Shown piece after piece: positions 1-7,485 of a stretch of DNA of 10,175 bases. The stretch is from Planctomycetota bacterium (GTDB lineage Bacteria > Planctomycetota > Phycisphaerae > UBA1845 > PWPN01). Position 1 is the stretch's first letter; every line of letters starts with the position of its first letter. The stretch covers positions 3,373,865 through 3,384,039 of the forward strand of contig CP070790.1 of the NCBI GenBank assembly GCA_020346805.1, given 5' to 3'. Under the pieces are notes generated by a model. The model was not told where the DNA came from, made no database searches, and saw nothing but the letters and a program-made list of their open reading frames with translations. Made by a program: the position numbers and the translations under genes.

Positions 1-267
1 CAAATCGCCGCCTCTTCCTCGCCGGGACGAAAAAATCGTCGCGCCGGCAATTACACTCTGTAAATCAGCATAACCTTGTTGTGCGATATAACTGATTTTT
101 GGGGCGAGCCTTGCGAATATCAGCGAAAACACCCGTGAAACATACGGGCTAGGCAGACTGGTCAGGTCGGTTATTTGACTATCATCTTTGTTTCTCTCCA
201 CGCCCTGGCGTGCGTGGCATCGGTTGTCTATACTGCAGTCATAAGAGCATTTGGAGGATGGCAGTTG
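1..267. other. Upstream non-coding region with two small hairpins
   Basis: No gene is recognised here. All three forward frames are open only for the first 20 to 32 codons, so the first bases could be the tail of a gene lying outside the window, but no frame has a recognisable sequence. Two small inverted repeats are visible: GACGA (26-30) with TCGTC (36-40) around an A5 loop, and CCCGT (132-136) with ACGGG (144-148) around a 7-base loop. TATAAC at 87-92 resembles a -10 box but has no good -35 partner. Nothing matches a riboswitch class known to me. Confidence 0.4.
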
Positions 268-1218
268 ATGGATAATACCCGACAGAAATCGGAGCATGTC
301 TTGGGACGCCGATCTTTTCTTGCTTGCCTGGGCCGCACCGCAGCAAGTGCGATGATCACCCCATCTCTTATCACCGCTGAAAGTCAAACGACTGAGAAAC
401 CAAAGCCAGGTGTTTGGCGGATGAAACTCTCTACTTCTTCAATTCATTTTCTGCACTTGCCCATCGAACAGGCCTGTCGGCGGATTGCCGAACTGGGCTT
501 CGAGGCCGTAGATATATGGTCGGCTCATGCCAACTGTCCCCACCTCGATGATGTAACCAAACGCCTCGGTCCCGAAGGGCTGAAGGTCGTGCTTGCAAAG
601 AACAAACTGAAGCTGTTTTCCTTCTCCGTATACAAAGGCGGTTATCCCCGTTATGCGGAGCTTCTCGGCCGGGCCGGTGGAGGTGTGGCCGTACGGGGCA
701 GCGCCAAACCCTGCAAACCTAACCAACTTACTGCCCGCCTGCGTGCTTTTCTGGAAAGTCTCAAACCTGAGATTGAACTGGCGGCCAAATATGAATCTTA
801 TCTGGCCATCGAGAACCACGGCCACGCCTTGCTCAACTCGCTCGATTCGATAAAGGCCTTTGTGGACCTGAACAAATCATCCCGCCTGGGGATCGCCCTT
901 GCTCCCTATCATCTCCAGGCCATCAATGCCTCCGTTGAAAAAGCTATTGAGGTCTGCGGCAAGCAGCTGTTCTTCTTTTATGCGTGGCAGCGGGCGGAAA
1001 AAATCAAACAGCTCCCCGGCTACGGCCCAACCGATTTTGTCCCCTGGATTACCGCCCTGGCCAAGTCCGGATACGCCGGCTATGTCAATCCCTTCATGCA
1101 CGGCGACCTTAAACCCGACGCCATGTCCGCCGCCCTTGCCAAATCACGTGGTTATCTTAAATCCTGCTACGCCAAGGCTATAACCTCGGTGACGACAACA
1201 GCACCCAAAAGAAATTAG
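268..1218 (+). CDS. Tat-exported sugar phosphate isomerase/epimerase-like TIM-barrel protein
   Basis: The 316-residue product belongs by sequence character to the xylose isomerase-like TIM-barrel superfamily (AP endonuclease 2/sugar isomerase-epimerase). The ATG at 268 is preferred because GGAGG (253-257) sits 10 bases upstream and it places the twin-arginine signal at the N-terminus: GRRSFLACLG around R14-R15, followed by an Ala-rich stretch and a probable cleavage region near residues 35-40. A TTG start at 175 would add 31 residues before the signal and has no ribosome site. The mature barrel starts near MKLSTSSIHF (residue 52). IENHGH (181-186) keeps the first metal-binding Glu (E182). Where family members usually have Asp and the final Glu, this protein has LAPYH (211-215) and YVNPF (272-276), and no H-x-K-D strand is visible. 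It may therefore be a non-catalytic or altered-site member. Its substrate is unknown. It appears monocistronic. Confidence 0.85.
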   Translation: MDNTRQKSEHVLGRRSFLACLGRTAASAMITPSLITAESQTTEKPKPGVWRMKLSTSSIHFLHLPIEQACRRIAELGFEAVDIWSAHANCPHLDDVTKRLGPEGLKVVLAKNKLKLFSFSVYKGGYPRYAELLGRAGGGVAVRGSAKPCKPNQLTARLRAFLESLKPEIELAAKYESYLAIENHGHALLNSLDSIKAFVDLNKSSRLGIALAPYHLQAINASVEKAIEVCGKQLFFFYAWQRAEKIKQLPGYGPTDFVPWITALAKSGYAGYVNPFMHGDLKPDAMSAALAKSRGYLKSCYAKAITSVTTTAPKRN

Positions 1219-1431
1219 TCTTGCAGCACAGGGCATTTGACCAATCATATCGTCTAACAAATATAAGAATAATCTGCTTCGGACATAAACAAGGCAGTTA
1301 TTTAATTGATATTATGACAGAAAGCAGGTAAAATAAATACTCCTGATTAAGGTAAGGCTTGTGCGGTTTTTCGGATTAAAGAGACATATCCTTATTTGTT
1401 GATTTGTGCTTTATAGGTGAGGTGAAAAACC

Positions 1432-1707
1432 ATGAAGAACTTTATACCTACGTCACGGTTCCTTTTGTTAATAGCAGTTTTTCTGGTAATTCCCTGTACA
1501 GGTTGTGACAATCTTCTCCAAATCGTCTTGGGTTCCCCCCTCACAGGAAGCTTGGAAGTTGGACTTTCGCCAACCGGTGTTGATGTGGGACTGAATGCTC
1601 CCCTGGGTATGGGCAGTGTAGATGTCGAAACCGGTCTGGATGGAACCAGCGTCACCTGTACGGGCCCCGATGGAGCACTCATTCCGTGTAACGGATCCGA
1701 TTCTTAA
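1432..1707 (+). CDS. Small putative secreted lipoprotein of unknown function
   Basis: This 91-residue protein is not a family I recognise. A strong purine-rich ribosome site (AGGTGAGGTGA, about 1415-1425) precedes the ATG. Residues 9-21 form a hydrophobic signal segment after a short positively charged start, followed by PCTGC. C25 is the most likely lipidation site (Thr-Gly before Cys), although Cys at -3 is atypical, and C22 is an alternative. The mature part of about 66 residues is rich in Gly, Val, Leu and Asp, with loosely repeated phrases (EVGLSPTG, DVGLNAPLG, DVETGLDG) suggesting short beta-strands. Two more cysteines (C76, C86) flank a CTGPDGALIPC segment that could form a disulfide. 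There is 213 bp of AT-rich DNA upstream with no gene, so it probably has its own promoter. It converges on lipA. Confidence 0.6.
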   Translation: MKNFIPTSRFLLLIAVFLVIPCTGCDNLLQIVLGSPLTGSLEVGLSPTGVDVGLNAPLGMGSVDVETGLDGTSVTCTGPDGALIPCNGSDS

Positions 1708-1808
1708 GATATATAATAGAACCTTATCTTCAGCTTAGGATGGTGGGGTATTTAATTTACTATATTTTTTCGTCGATTCTTAAATCTCAATACTACGTTC
1801 TCAATTTA

Positions 1809-2723
1809 TTATGCTTTAGCGGAACATTTTTGCCGGATGTGCTCGAAGACCTCGCCGGCATTGTAACTGCTGCGGACGTATGGTCCGCCGGCCACCCCGA
1901 TGAATCCCATTTCGCGGGCCTTATCCGATAGGGCTTCAAACTCGTCGGGTCTGTAGAACCTGGCGATGGGAGCATGTTTCGGCGTGGGCTGCAGGTATTG
2001 GCCGATGGTGAGCACCTCGCAGCCGACTTGGCGGAGATCCACCATCGCCTGTTGTATCTCTTCGATCGTTTCTCCCAACCCAACCATCAACCCACTTTTG
2101 GTTAACATGTCAGGTCTGTATTCCTTTACAAGTCGGAGCACCTCAAGCGATCGTTGATAACTTGCCTGGGGGCGAATTTCGGGAGCCAGCCGTTCCACCG
2201 TCTCGATGTTGTGGTTGAAAACATCCGGCTCCGCATCGCACACGGTAACGATACATTCGGGTCGGGCATGTAAGTCGGCAGGTAATACTTCAATGGTGGC
2301 GCTGGGTACCTTATTGCGGACGGCCCGAAGGCAAGCAGCAAAGTGGCCGGCACCTTCATCGGGCAGGTCGTCGCGGGCAACAGCGGTAATGACCACATGC
2401 TTGATCCTCAGATCGGCCACCGCTTGGGCCAAACGAGCGGGCTCGTCGGATTCCGGCGGGGCGGGAGGGGCGTTTTGCACCGCACAGAATCGGCATCTTC
2501 GGGTGCAGCGATCGCCCATAATCATGAAAGTCGCCGTCTTATGCGACCAGCATTCAGTCAGGTTGGGACAATGAGCTTGTTGACATACGGTGGCTACACC
2601 GCTCGAATCTACGACTTGTTTGGTAACCGCCGTTAAACCGCCCACGGGCAACGGCCGCTTCATCCACGGCGGCAGTCGCCGTTGAAATGTCGATGTCTGG
2701 GGTGACGAGTTGGTTTGCCTCAT
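1809..2723 (-). CDS. lipA: Lipoyl synthase (radical SAM)
   Basis: LipA inserts two sulfur atoms at C6 and C8 of protein-bound octanoyl groups to make lipoamide for 2-oxoacid dehydrogenases and the glycine cleavage system. It uses two 4Fe-4S clusters in the cytoplasm. The auxiliary-cluster cysteines are C47, C52 and C58 (VCQQAHCPNLTECW). The radical SAM cluster is C73-x3-C77-x2-C80 (RCTRRCRFCAV). The C-terminal RSSY motif (284-287) supplies the serine ligand of the auxiliary cluster. FNHNIET, the GLMVGLGE segment and LTIGQYLQPT are also typical. At 304 residues it is full length. The start codon lies inside the stop of the upstream gene (ATGA overlap), which implies translational coupling. No lipB, lplA or dehydrogenase gene is nearby, so the octanoyl donor step is encoded elsewhere. 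Confidence 0.97.
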   Translation of the reverse strand: MRQTNSSPQTSTFQRRLPPWMKRPLPVGGLTAVTKQVVDSSGVATVCQQAHCPNLTECWSHKTATFMIMGDRCTRRCRFCAVQNAPPAPPESDEPARLAQAVADLRIKHVVITAVARDDLPDEGAGHFAACLRAVRNKVPSATIEVLPADLHARPECIVTVCDAEPDVFNHNIETVERLAPEIRPQASYQRSLEVLRLVKEYRPDMLTKSGLMVGLGETIEEIQQAMVDLRQVGCEVLTIGQYLQPTPKHAPIARFYRPDEFEALSDKAREMGFIGVAGGPYVRSSYNAGEVFEHIRQKCSAKA

Positions 2724-3724
2724 GATGATAGTAGCTCGATTTGCATAGCCAATCGACGATCATCCGCTTCGGCGGCATGAATCGTCTGCAGCAGTTTTTG
2801 CCGACCTTTATCCGTGGCAAATAATGATTTTACCCTTTTCTCATCACGTGAGTCAGTCAAGCGGTTGACCAGCGATTCGCAACAGGCGATGGCCTCATTG
2901 ATGATTAACAGTCGGTCTTTGCTCATTATTTCTCGATGACGATTGAGGAACCTTGCCGCAGACAATCTTCCGGTGGCAATGAATTCGGCGTGCTGGCGGT
3001 GCTCGTTCCAACTCTCATCCTCAGTCGGATCGCCGAAGTCCTCACCGCTAAGCCAATCTTCCCAGGCATCAAGAGCCGCCGGTCCGGTCACGATATTCGG
3101 CGAGTTTGCTCCCAGCACTGCCGTTGCATAGGGTGCGTGATTCATATAGGCATCTGCGTGTTTCATGGCCGTGGCGAACAATTTATCGCGCGGCGGTTCC
3201 ATGGGCTGGCATCTTTCGACAACATAACATTGTAGAGCAGGTTGCCCCAGTTGCTGCCGTTTGCCTTCCGCCCACATGGTGGTGCCTTCGAACTCGTTGC
3301 CCGTCACTGCGGTGATTACTCCCCAGAAAGGCCAGCAAAAATCCGGCCAACCTTGCCAGGCAATTACCGGTTGTTTGTTATCCAGGGCCGCCCGGATCAA
3401 TGGTTTGTAACTTTGTTCGAAGTGTTGGACGAATTCGTCGGCTACCAACATGTCAATCCCTACCGCTGGGGCATGAAGGGGGCGTAGTTCCAGGCCGAAT
3501 AATTTTGCTGCCGGTAGCAGGAACACATCCCGCCCGTAGGTCAACCACCAACCCGGGGACGGTTCAACGGGGGTGGAGACAGTGGTAAACGAGGCACCGA
3601 GAGCGGCACAAAGATCGTCGTAGTCCAGTTCGACATCGGCCACCGCCGCCACCGCACGAATAGCCAGGGCCAGCGACTCGTACTCGTCTTGGCCTTCTCG
3701 AATGGTAATCGCGTCAAGTTTCAT
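2720..3724 (-). CDS. Uncharacterised protein, possibly C39/BtrH-like fold, coupled to lipA
   Basis: I cannot assign a function to this 334-residue protein. There is no signal peptide or membrane segment, so it is probably cytoplasmic. The first half (about 10-170) has the layout of C39-peptidase-like/BtrH N-terminal domains: a DDLCAALGASF helix with C39, a GWWLTYGRDVFLLPAAKLFGLEL stretch (58-80, an aromatic turn followed by a helix), then PLIRAALDNKQPVIAW (108-123) and a WGVITAV strand (134-140) where peptidases would carry His. The second half (about 180-334) is helical and charged, with TGPAALDAWEDWL (213-225) and a long C-terminal helix region. The fold idea is inference from pattern only. 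The apparent lack of the catalytic His argues against a working peptidase. The stop overlaps the lipA start by 4 bases, so the two are very probably co-transcribed. A 96-base gap separates it from the upstream isomerase gene. Confidence 0.8.
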   Translation of the reverse strand: MKLDAITIREGQDEYESLALAIRAVAAVADVELDYDDLCAALGASFTTVSTPVEPSPGWWLTYGRDVFLLPAAKLFGLELRPLHAPAVGIDMLVADEFVQHFEQSYKPLIRAALDNKQPVIAWQGWPDFCWPFWGVITAVTGNEFEGTTMWAEGKRQQLGQPALQCYVVERCQPMEPPRDKLFATAMKHADAYMNHAPYATAVLGANSPNIVTGPAALDAWEDWLSGEDFGDPTEDESWNEHRQHAEFIATGRLSAARFLNRHREIMSKDRLLIINEAIACCESLVNRLTDSRDEKRVKSLFATDKGRQKLLQTIHAAEADDRRLAMQIELLSS

Positions 3725-3820
3725 GCCACCATTGAAACAACAGATGAGGTTATTCGCAAGGGGGGCGTCAGTTATTTGTACGCAGGGTGCATTTTAGGGA
3801 TGTTGTCCGTTTATTTTTCT

Positions 3821-4597
3821 CTACGCCTCGTTCATAAGGGTATCAATCTTTCTCAGGTAGGCTACAGAATCGGTAACTTGTCGGAGTTGGCCGGCTTCAT
3901 CGAGTTTAACACCTTCGGTTCCCTGCAATTCGATGGTAAAAGGTCCGGTGAAGCCGTGACCTTTAGTTAGTCGAAAGATAGTCGGGAAATCCACGATTCC
4001 GGTGCCCAAGGTAGGGAAATCCCATTCTTGATATCTGCCATTGCTGTCTTTTATATGTATGGATGCCACATAATCTATGATTTTGCTCAGCTCATCGACG
4101 GCATCCAGATTTTTGTTGTAGTAATATACATTGCCGGTATCGAAATTGACGCGGATATTTGGATGATTGACGGTTGTTAAAGTTTCAAGTGCGGTGCGGC
4201 TATTAGTCATCAGGTCCGGATGCGTTTCAATTACAATGGTGATACTGTATTGAGCGGCCAGGTCGCCGATTTTTCGCAGGCGTTCCCAGATAATGGATCG
4301 ATCTGTTTTGTCGGCTTTTATGCAAATCAGGCAAATCTCGGCGCCGAATTCGGAGCATATTTCTAATTGGGGTTTCATAAGTTCGACCGCGTCGTCTTTT
4401 TGGATGTTACATGAGGCCTGCATGGAAGATACAGTCAGATTATTGGTTTTCAGTTTTTTTCTTATGGTGTTTTGCGTATCCGGCGATGGAATATGAATTT
4501 CGACGTGATGTATGCCAATCACCGGCAGATGCGACCACCCGCGATTTTGATACTTTCCGTAGCTGGATAGTCGGCATGCAATAAGGTTAGGTGTCAT
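3821..4597 (-). CDS. Cytoplasmic sugar phosphate isomerase/epimerase with intact metal site
   Basis: This 258-residue protein is a xylose isomerase-like TIM barrel of the sugar phosphate isomerase/epimerase group, which interconverts ketoses, epimerises keto-sugars or acts on inositol derivatives using a divalent metal. All four usual ligands are visible in order: E124 (VIETHPDL), D153 (VNFDTGN), H181 (SIHIKDSNG) and E223 (FTIELQG). E124 and E223 are the expected acid/base pair. LGTGIVDF (198-203 region) is the usual loop before the last strands. There is no signal peptide, unlike the two related proteins in this window. AAGGAG (minus strand, 4609-4604) lies 6 bases before the ATG. The gene is first of three leftward genes and divergent from the UDP-glucuronate decarboxylase gene. 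The substrate cannot be read from sequence. Confidence 0.9.
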   Translation of the reverse strand: MTPNLIACRLSSYGKYQNRGWSHLPVIGIHHVEIHIPSPDTQNTIRKKLKTNNLTVSSMQASCNIQKDDAVELMKPQLEICSEFGAEICLICIKADKTDRSIIWERLRKIGDLAAQYSITIVIETHPDLMTNSRTALETLTTVNHPNIRVNFDTGNVYYYNKNLDAVDELSKIIDYVASIHIKDSNGRYQEWDFPTLGTGIVDFPTIFRLTKGHGFTGPFTIELQGTEGVKLDEAGQLRQVTDSVAYLRKIDTLMNEA

Positions 4598-4615
4598 TTT
4601 CTACTCCTTAATTCC

Positions 4616-4644
4616 GATCTAGGTTATTCACGGTATTGTGTCAA
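4616..4644 (-). promoter_or_regulatory. Candidate sigma70-type promoter for the leftward isomerase gene
   Basis: On the minus strand a perfect TTGACA (4644-4639) is followed after 17 bases by TAGATC (4621-4616), a weak -10 box with 3 of 6 consensus bases. Transcription would begin near 4609, leaving a leader of only about 12 bases that starts at the ribosome site. The strong -35 and exact spacing support it, while the poor -10 and the very short leader weaken it. Confidence 0.35.
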
Positions 4645-4793
4645 GCCCAGGGATAGCCAATAATAACGGGTACAAAATCGATGAGGCGGGTACTCGACGC
4701 ATGCAGACTCAGGGGGTATGATTTGGTCATTGAGTATGTGGTTGTGGAATTGGTGATTGTTGTTTGCAGTTATGGTTTTACGGGAGGTCGCAG

Positions 4794-5753
4794 ATGGCCG
4801 GGCGAACTGTTTTGGTAACCGGTGGTGCGGGATTTATAGGATCTCATCTTTGTTTGCGGCTTTTTGATGAGGGGAATAACGTTATTTGTCTAGATAACTA
4901 TTTTACGGGCAGGAACGATAATTTCGGGGAGCGTTACGGTGAATTAATTTCGAGCAAAAGATTTGAGTTTGTGCGTCATGACATTGTCGAATCGATTGTT
5001 TTGGAGGCGGATCAGATATATCACCTGGCCTGCCCGGCCAGTCCCGTTCATTATCAATACAATCCGGTTAAGACGATCAAGACCAATGTGATCGGCACAT
5101 ATCATGTACTTGGGTTGGCTAAGCGTATTAAAGCCCGGTTACTGCTGGCCAGTACGTCAGAGGTTTATGGTAATCCGCAAGTACATCCGCAATCTGAGGA
5201 TTATTGGGGTAACGTAAATCCTATTGGGGTACGAAGCTGCTATGATGAAGGCAAGCGGGTGGCTGAGACTTTGGTCTGCGATTACCGCCGACAAGACGGG
5301 CTGGATACTCGAATAGCCAGGATATTTAACACCTACGGGCCGAATATGTCGGTTGATGACGGCCGGGTTATGAGTAACTTTATTTGCCAGGCCCTTCGCA
5401 GCGAACCGATCACCATATACGGAGATGGAGAACAAACCCGAAGTTTCTGCTATGTCTCCGATCTTATCGAAGGTTTGCGCCGACTCATGGACAGCGACTT
5501 TATGGAGCCGGTGAATCTGGGCAACGATCGGGAGCTTTCGATGTTAGAATTGGTGCAGGCCATCGAAAAAGTGGTGGGTCGGCGGTTGGAGATAAAAAAG
5601 ATGCCGTTGCCGCAGGATGATCCGTCACGTCGCCGTCCTGATTTGGCCCGAGCCAGGAAGATATTGAATTATGAACCGAAAGTAACGCTCGAGGAGGGAT
5701 TGAGCAGAACCGTCGAATATTTTTCGAGGGTATTGGGCGTAAAAAAGTCATAG
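4794..5753 (+). CDS. uxs: UDP-glucuronate decarboxylase (UDP-xylose synthase)
   Basis: The enzyme is an extended short-chain dehydrogenase that oxidises UDP-glucuronate at C4, decarboxylates it and re-reduces it to UDP-xylose with bound NAD+. From the ATG at 4794 the product is 319 residues, usual for the bacterial family. This start is chosen because GGGAGG (4782-4787) lies 6 bases upstream and the NAD motif GGAGFIGSH then begins at residue 10. An in-frame start at 4764 has no such site. Catalytic features: T121-S122-E123 in STSEVYGNP, Y150-x3-K154 in SCYDEGKR, and R280 in the DDPSRRRPD segment. HLACPASPVHYQYNPVKTI (78-96) and NTYGPNM with DDGRVMSNF are diagnostic of this group rather than of UDP-galactose epimerases. 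The product would supply xylose for surface polysaccharide, in keeping with a glycosyltransferase gene 3 kb downstream. Confidence 0.95.
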   Translation: MAGRTVLVTGGAGFIGSHLCLRLFDEGNNVICLDNYFTGRNDNFGERYGELISSKRFEFVRHDIVESIVLEADQIYHLACPASPVHYQYNPVKTIKTNVIGTYHVLGLAKRIKARLLLASTSEVYGNPQVHPQSEDYWGNVNPIGVRSCYDEGKRVAETLVCDYRRQDGLDTRIARIFNTYGPNMSVDDGRVMSNFICQALRSEPITIYGDGEQTRSFCYVSDLIEGLRRLMDSDFMEPVNLGNDRELSMLELVQAIEKVVGRRLEIKKMPLPQDDPSRRRPDLARARKILNYEPKVTLEEGLSRTVEYFSRVLGVKKS

Positions 5754-5910
5754 TTTGCATGATCTTAAACTGATCGATCTCAATAATCCGCAACTATTTA
5801 CCGGCTTGGTCTTTTTAAAAGATTGTTGCTACACAAAAGAGTTTTAGTTACCGCGCGGACTTCACGTTTTGGCACAATATGTAATATTAAAAACCAGTGG
5901 GGTGATTTCT

Positions 5911-6873
5911 ATGAGAAGTCGAGAACAACTCAATCGGCGTGAGTTATTCAAGTCAGTCGGCGTGGTATTGGGTTCAACGGTATTTTCGCGACCGACGACG
6001 GCGGATGAGGCGGCCAGGAGTTTGAGGTCCAAACCGACGGTCTGCTTATTCTCAAAGCCGCTGCAAAATCGGCCCCTTACAAGCCTGGCCGCTTTGTTGC
6101 CCGAGCTGTCCTGCAATGCGGTTGATCTGACCTGCCGGCCCGGCGGCCATGTACTGCCCGAACGTGTGGAAGGCGATTTGCCTCGTGCCTATGAATTGCT
6201 TGAGCATGCCGGCATAACCATACCGATGATTACCACCGCGATCACTGATGCCGATAAGGGCAACGCGGAAGCTATTATTAAAACCGCCTCTGGTCTCGGT
6301 GTCCGATATGTCAAGCTTGGATATTACCGCTATGGCGATATGCATAAGCTTCATGATACGTTGGCCGACGTAAAATCACGATTGGGCGATGTGGCTGCGA
6401 TGTGCAGGCAATATGGTGTGAGGGCGGGTTTCCATAATCATGCCGGCGCCACAGTTGGTGCGGCCATGTGGGATGTCTGGCATATTATTAGGGATTTACC
6501 TGCCGAGGCAATTGGATCTTACTTCGATCTCCGGCACGCAACTGCGGAGGGCGGTGATGAAGGATGGCGAATCGGCATGAATCTGCTTGCTCCCCGGATC
6601 ATCATGGTTGCGGTTAAGGATTTTATATGGGGCAAGGATCCCAAGCGAGGTTGGCAAACAAAAAACGTCCCGCTGGGGGAGGGCATGGTCCGCGGCGAAG
6701 AAGCATTTCGACAGTTGAAGGAACTGCAGTTTGCCGGCCCGGTCTCATTACATATGGAGTACGGGCAACATGTGCCTCCCGTCGGTTCGGATGCGGATAA
6801 AGTCAACTTGTTATCAATCCGCAGAGATCTCGCTTTCTTACGTAGTCTGCTCAAGTCGGTCCGATGGTTGTGA
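5911..6873 (+). CDS. Tat-exported sugar phosphate isomerase/epimerase-like protein
   Basis: The 320-residue product is another TIM barrel of the sugar isomerase/epimerase superfamily with an N-terminal twin-arginine signal (NRRELFKSVG, R9-R10, then a hydrophobic stretch to about residue 24). The ATG at 5911 is chosen because a GGGGTGA ribosome site (5899-5905) lies just upstream. A TTG at 5869 would place 14 extra residues before the signal. Barrel landmarks: KLGYYRYG (135-142), GFHNHAG (173-179), SYFDLRHA (203-210), VAVKDFIWG (233-241), PLGEGMV (254-260) and SLHMEYG (279-285). D206 and E283 are in the usual metal-ligand positions, but the first Glu is replaced by H175 and the His of H-x-K-D by A234, so the metal site is altered. 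It is probably monocistronic, with 157 bp of non-coding DNA upstream. Its substrate is unknown. Confidence 0.88.
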   Translation: MRSREQLNRRELFKSVGVVLGSTVFSRPTTADEAARSLRSKPTVCLFSKPLQNRPLTSLAALLPELSCNAVDLTCRPGGHVLPERVEGDLPRAYELLEHAGITIPMITTAITDADKGNAEAIIKTASGLGVRYVKLGYYRYGDMHKLHDTLADVKSRLGDVAAMCRQYGVRAGFHNHAGATVGAAMWDVWHIIRDLPAEAIGSYFDLRHATAEGGDEGWRIGMNLLAPRIIMVAVKDFIWGKDPKRGWQTKNVPLGEGMVRGEEAFRQLKELQFAGPVSLHMEYGQHVPPVGSDADKVNLLSIRRDLAFLRSLLKSVRWL

Positions 6874-6881
6874 AATTAGAT

Positions 6882-6910
6882 TTGTGGTACAGATAGTCAC
6901 AAAATAGCAT
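6882..6910 (+). promoter_or_regulatory. Candidate promoter for tadA and the methyltransferase gene
   Basis: TTGTGG (6882-6887) and TAGCAT (6905-6910) are separated by exactly 17 bases in the short gap before tadA. Each matches four of six sigma70 consensus bases. A start near 6917 would give a leader of about 55 bases. The same -10 hexamer appears in the candidate tRNA promoter at 9486. This is pattern matching only. Confidence 0.3.
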
Positions 6911-6972
6911 GACAGCCTGTTTTAGATCAATAGTAATTGTCGGGATGTGCTTTTTTTGCAGGGATTTCGCCA

Positions 6973-7461
6973 ATGAGTGAATTACCGGGCGATGAGTGGC
7001 GGCTTGATGAACGGACAATGCGTCAGGCGATTGCCGAGGCTGAACTGGCCTCGGAGGTTGAGGACGTGCCGGTGGGGGCGGTGATTGTTCATGAAGGGAG
7101 GATCATCGGCCGGGGGCATAACCAACGCGAGCATTTGCAGGATCCGACGGCCCACGCGGAGATGATCGCCTTGACCGCAGCAGCTAATGCGTTGGGTTCC
7201 TGGCGTTTGGAGGGCTGCACGCTTTATGTGACGCTCGAACCCTGCGCGATGTGTGCGGGTGCGATTGTGCTGGCCCGGATCGAACGATTGGTGTTGGGAG
7301 CCGACGATCCCAAGGCCGGTGCCTGCGGCTCGGTATTTAATCTGGTTCAGGACGATCGGCTTAATCATAAGGTCTCAGTTGAAAGGGGGATTTTAGCACA
7401 AGAATGCGGCAGCCTGTTAAGCGATTTTTTTGCCAAGCAGCGGGCGATGGGCAAGAAGTAA
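6973..7461 (+). CDS. tadA: tRNA-specific adenosine deaminase
   Basis: TadA deaminates adenosine 34 to inosine in the wobble position of tRNA-Arg(ACG), allowing one tRNA to read CGU, CGC and CGA. The 162-residue length from the ATG at 6973 is normal for the family, and AGGGA (6960-6964) lies 8 bases upstream. An in-frame TTG at 6937 would add 12 residues and is less likely. The zinc-deaminase signature is complete: H61-A-E63 (zinc ligand and proton shuttle) and PCAMC with C91 and C94. The DVPVGAVIV strand (31-39), the GRGHN segment (47-50, with N50) and DPKAGACGS (112-120) are characteristic of TadA rather than of cytosine or guanine deaminases. The methyltransferase gene follows after 24 bases, so the two are probably co-transcribed. 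Confidence 0.95.
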   Translation: MSELPGDEWRLDERTMRQAIAEAELASEVEDVPVGAVIVHEGRIIGRGHNQREHLQDPTAHAEMIALTAAANALGSWRLEGCTLYVTLEPCAMCAGAIVLARIERLVLGADDPKAGACGSVFNLVQDDRLNHKVSVERGILAQECGSLLSDFFAKQRAMGKK

Positions 7462-7485
7462 GGCGCTTTATATAGTAAGTCAAAC

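Noticed and set aside
175..267. Longer TTG start for the first TIM-barrel gene
   Set aside because: It has no ribosome site and would place 31 residues ahead of the twin-arginine signal. The ATG at 268 has GGAGG upstream.
1740..1931. 63-residue plus-strand frame between the small lipoprotein gene and lipA
   Set aside because: Most of it is antisense to the lipA 3' end, it lacks a ribosome site and its sequence has no protein-like conservation signals.
5870..5884. TGGCAC resembling a sigma54 -24 element before the second exported TIM-barrel gene
   Set aside because: After five bases the sequence is GTAA rather than TTGC, so the essential -12 GC is missing.
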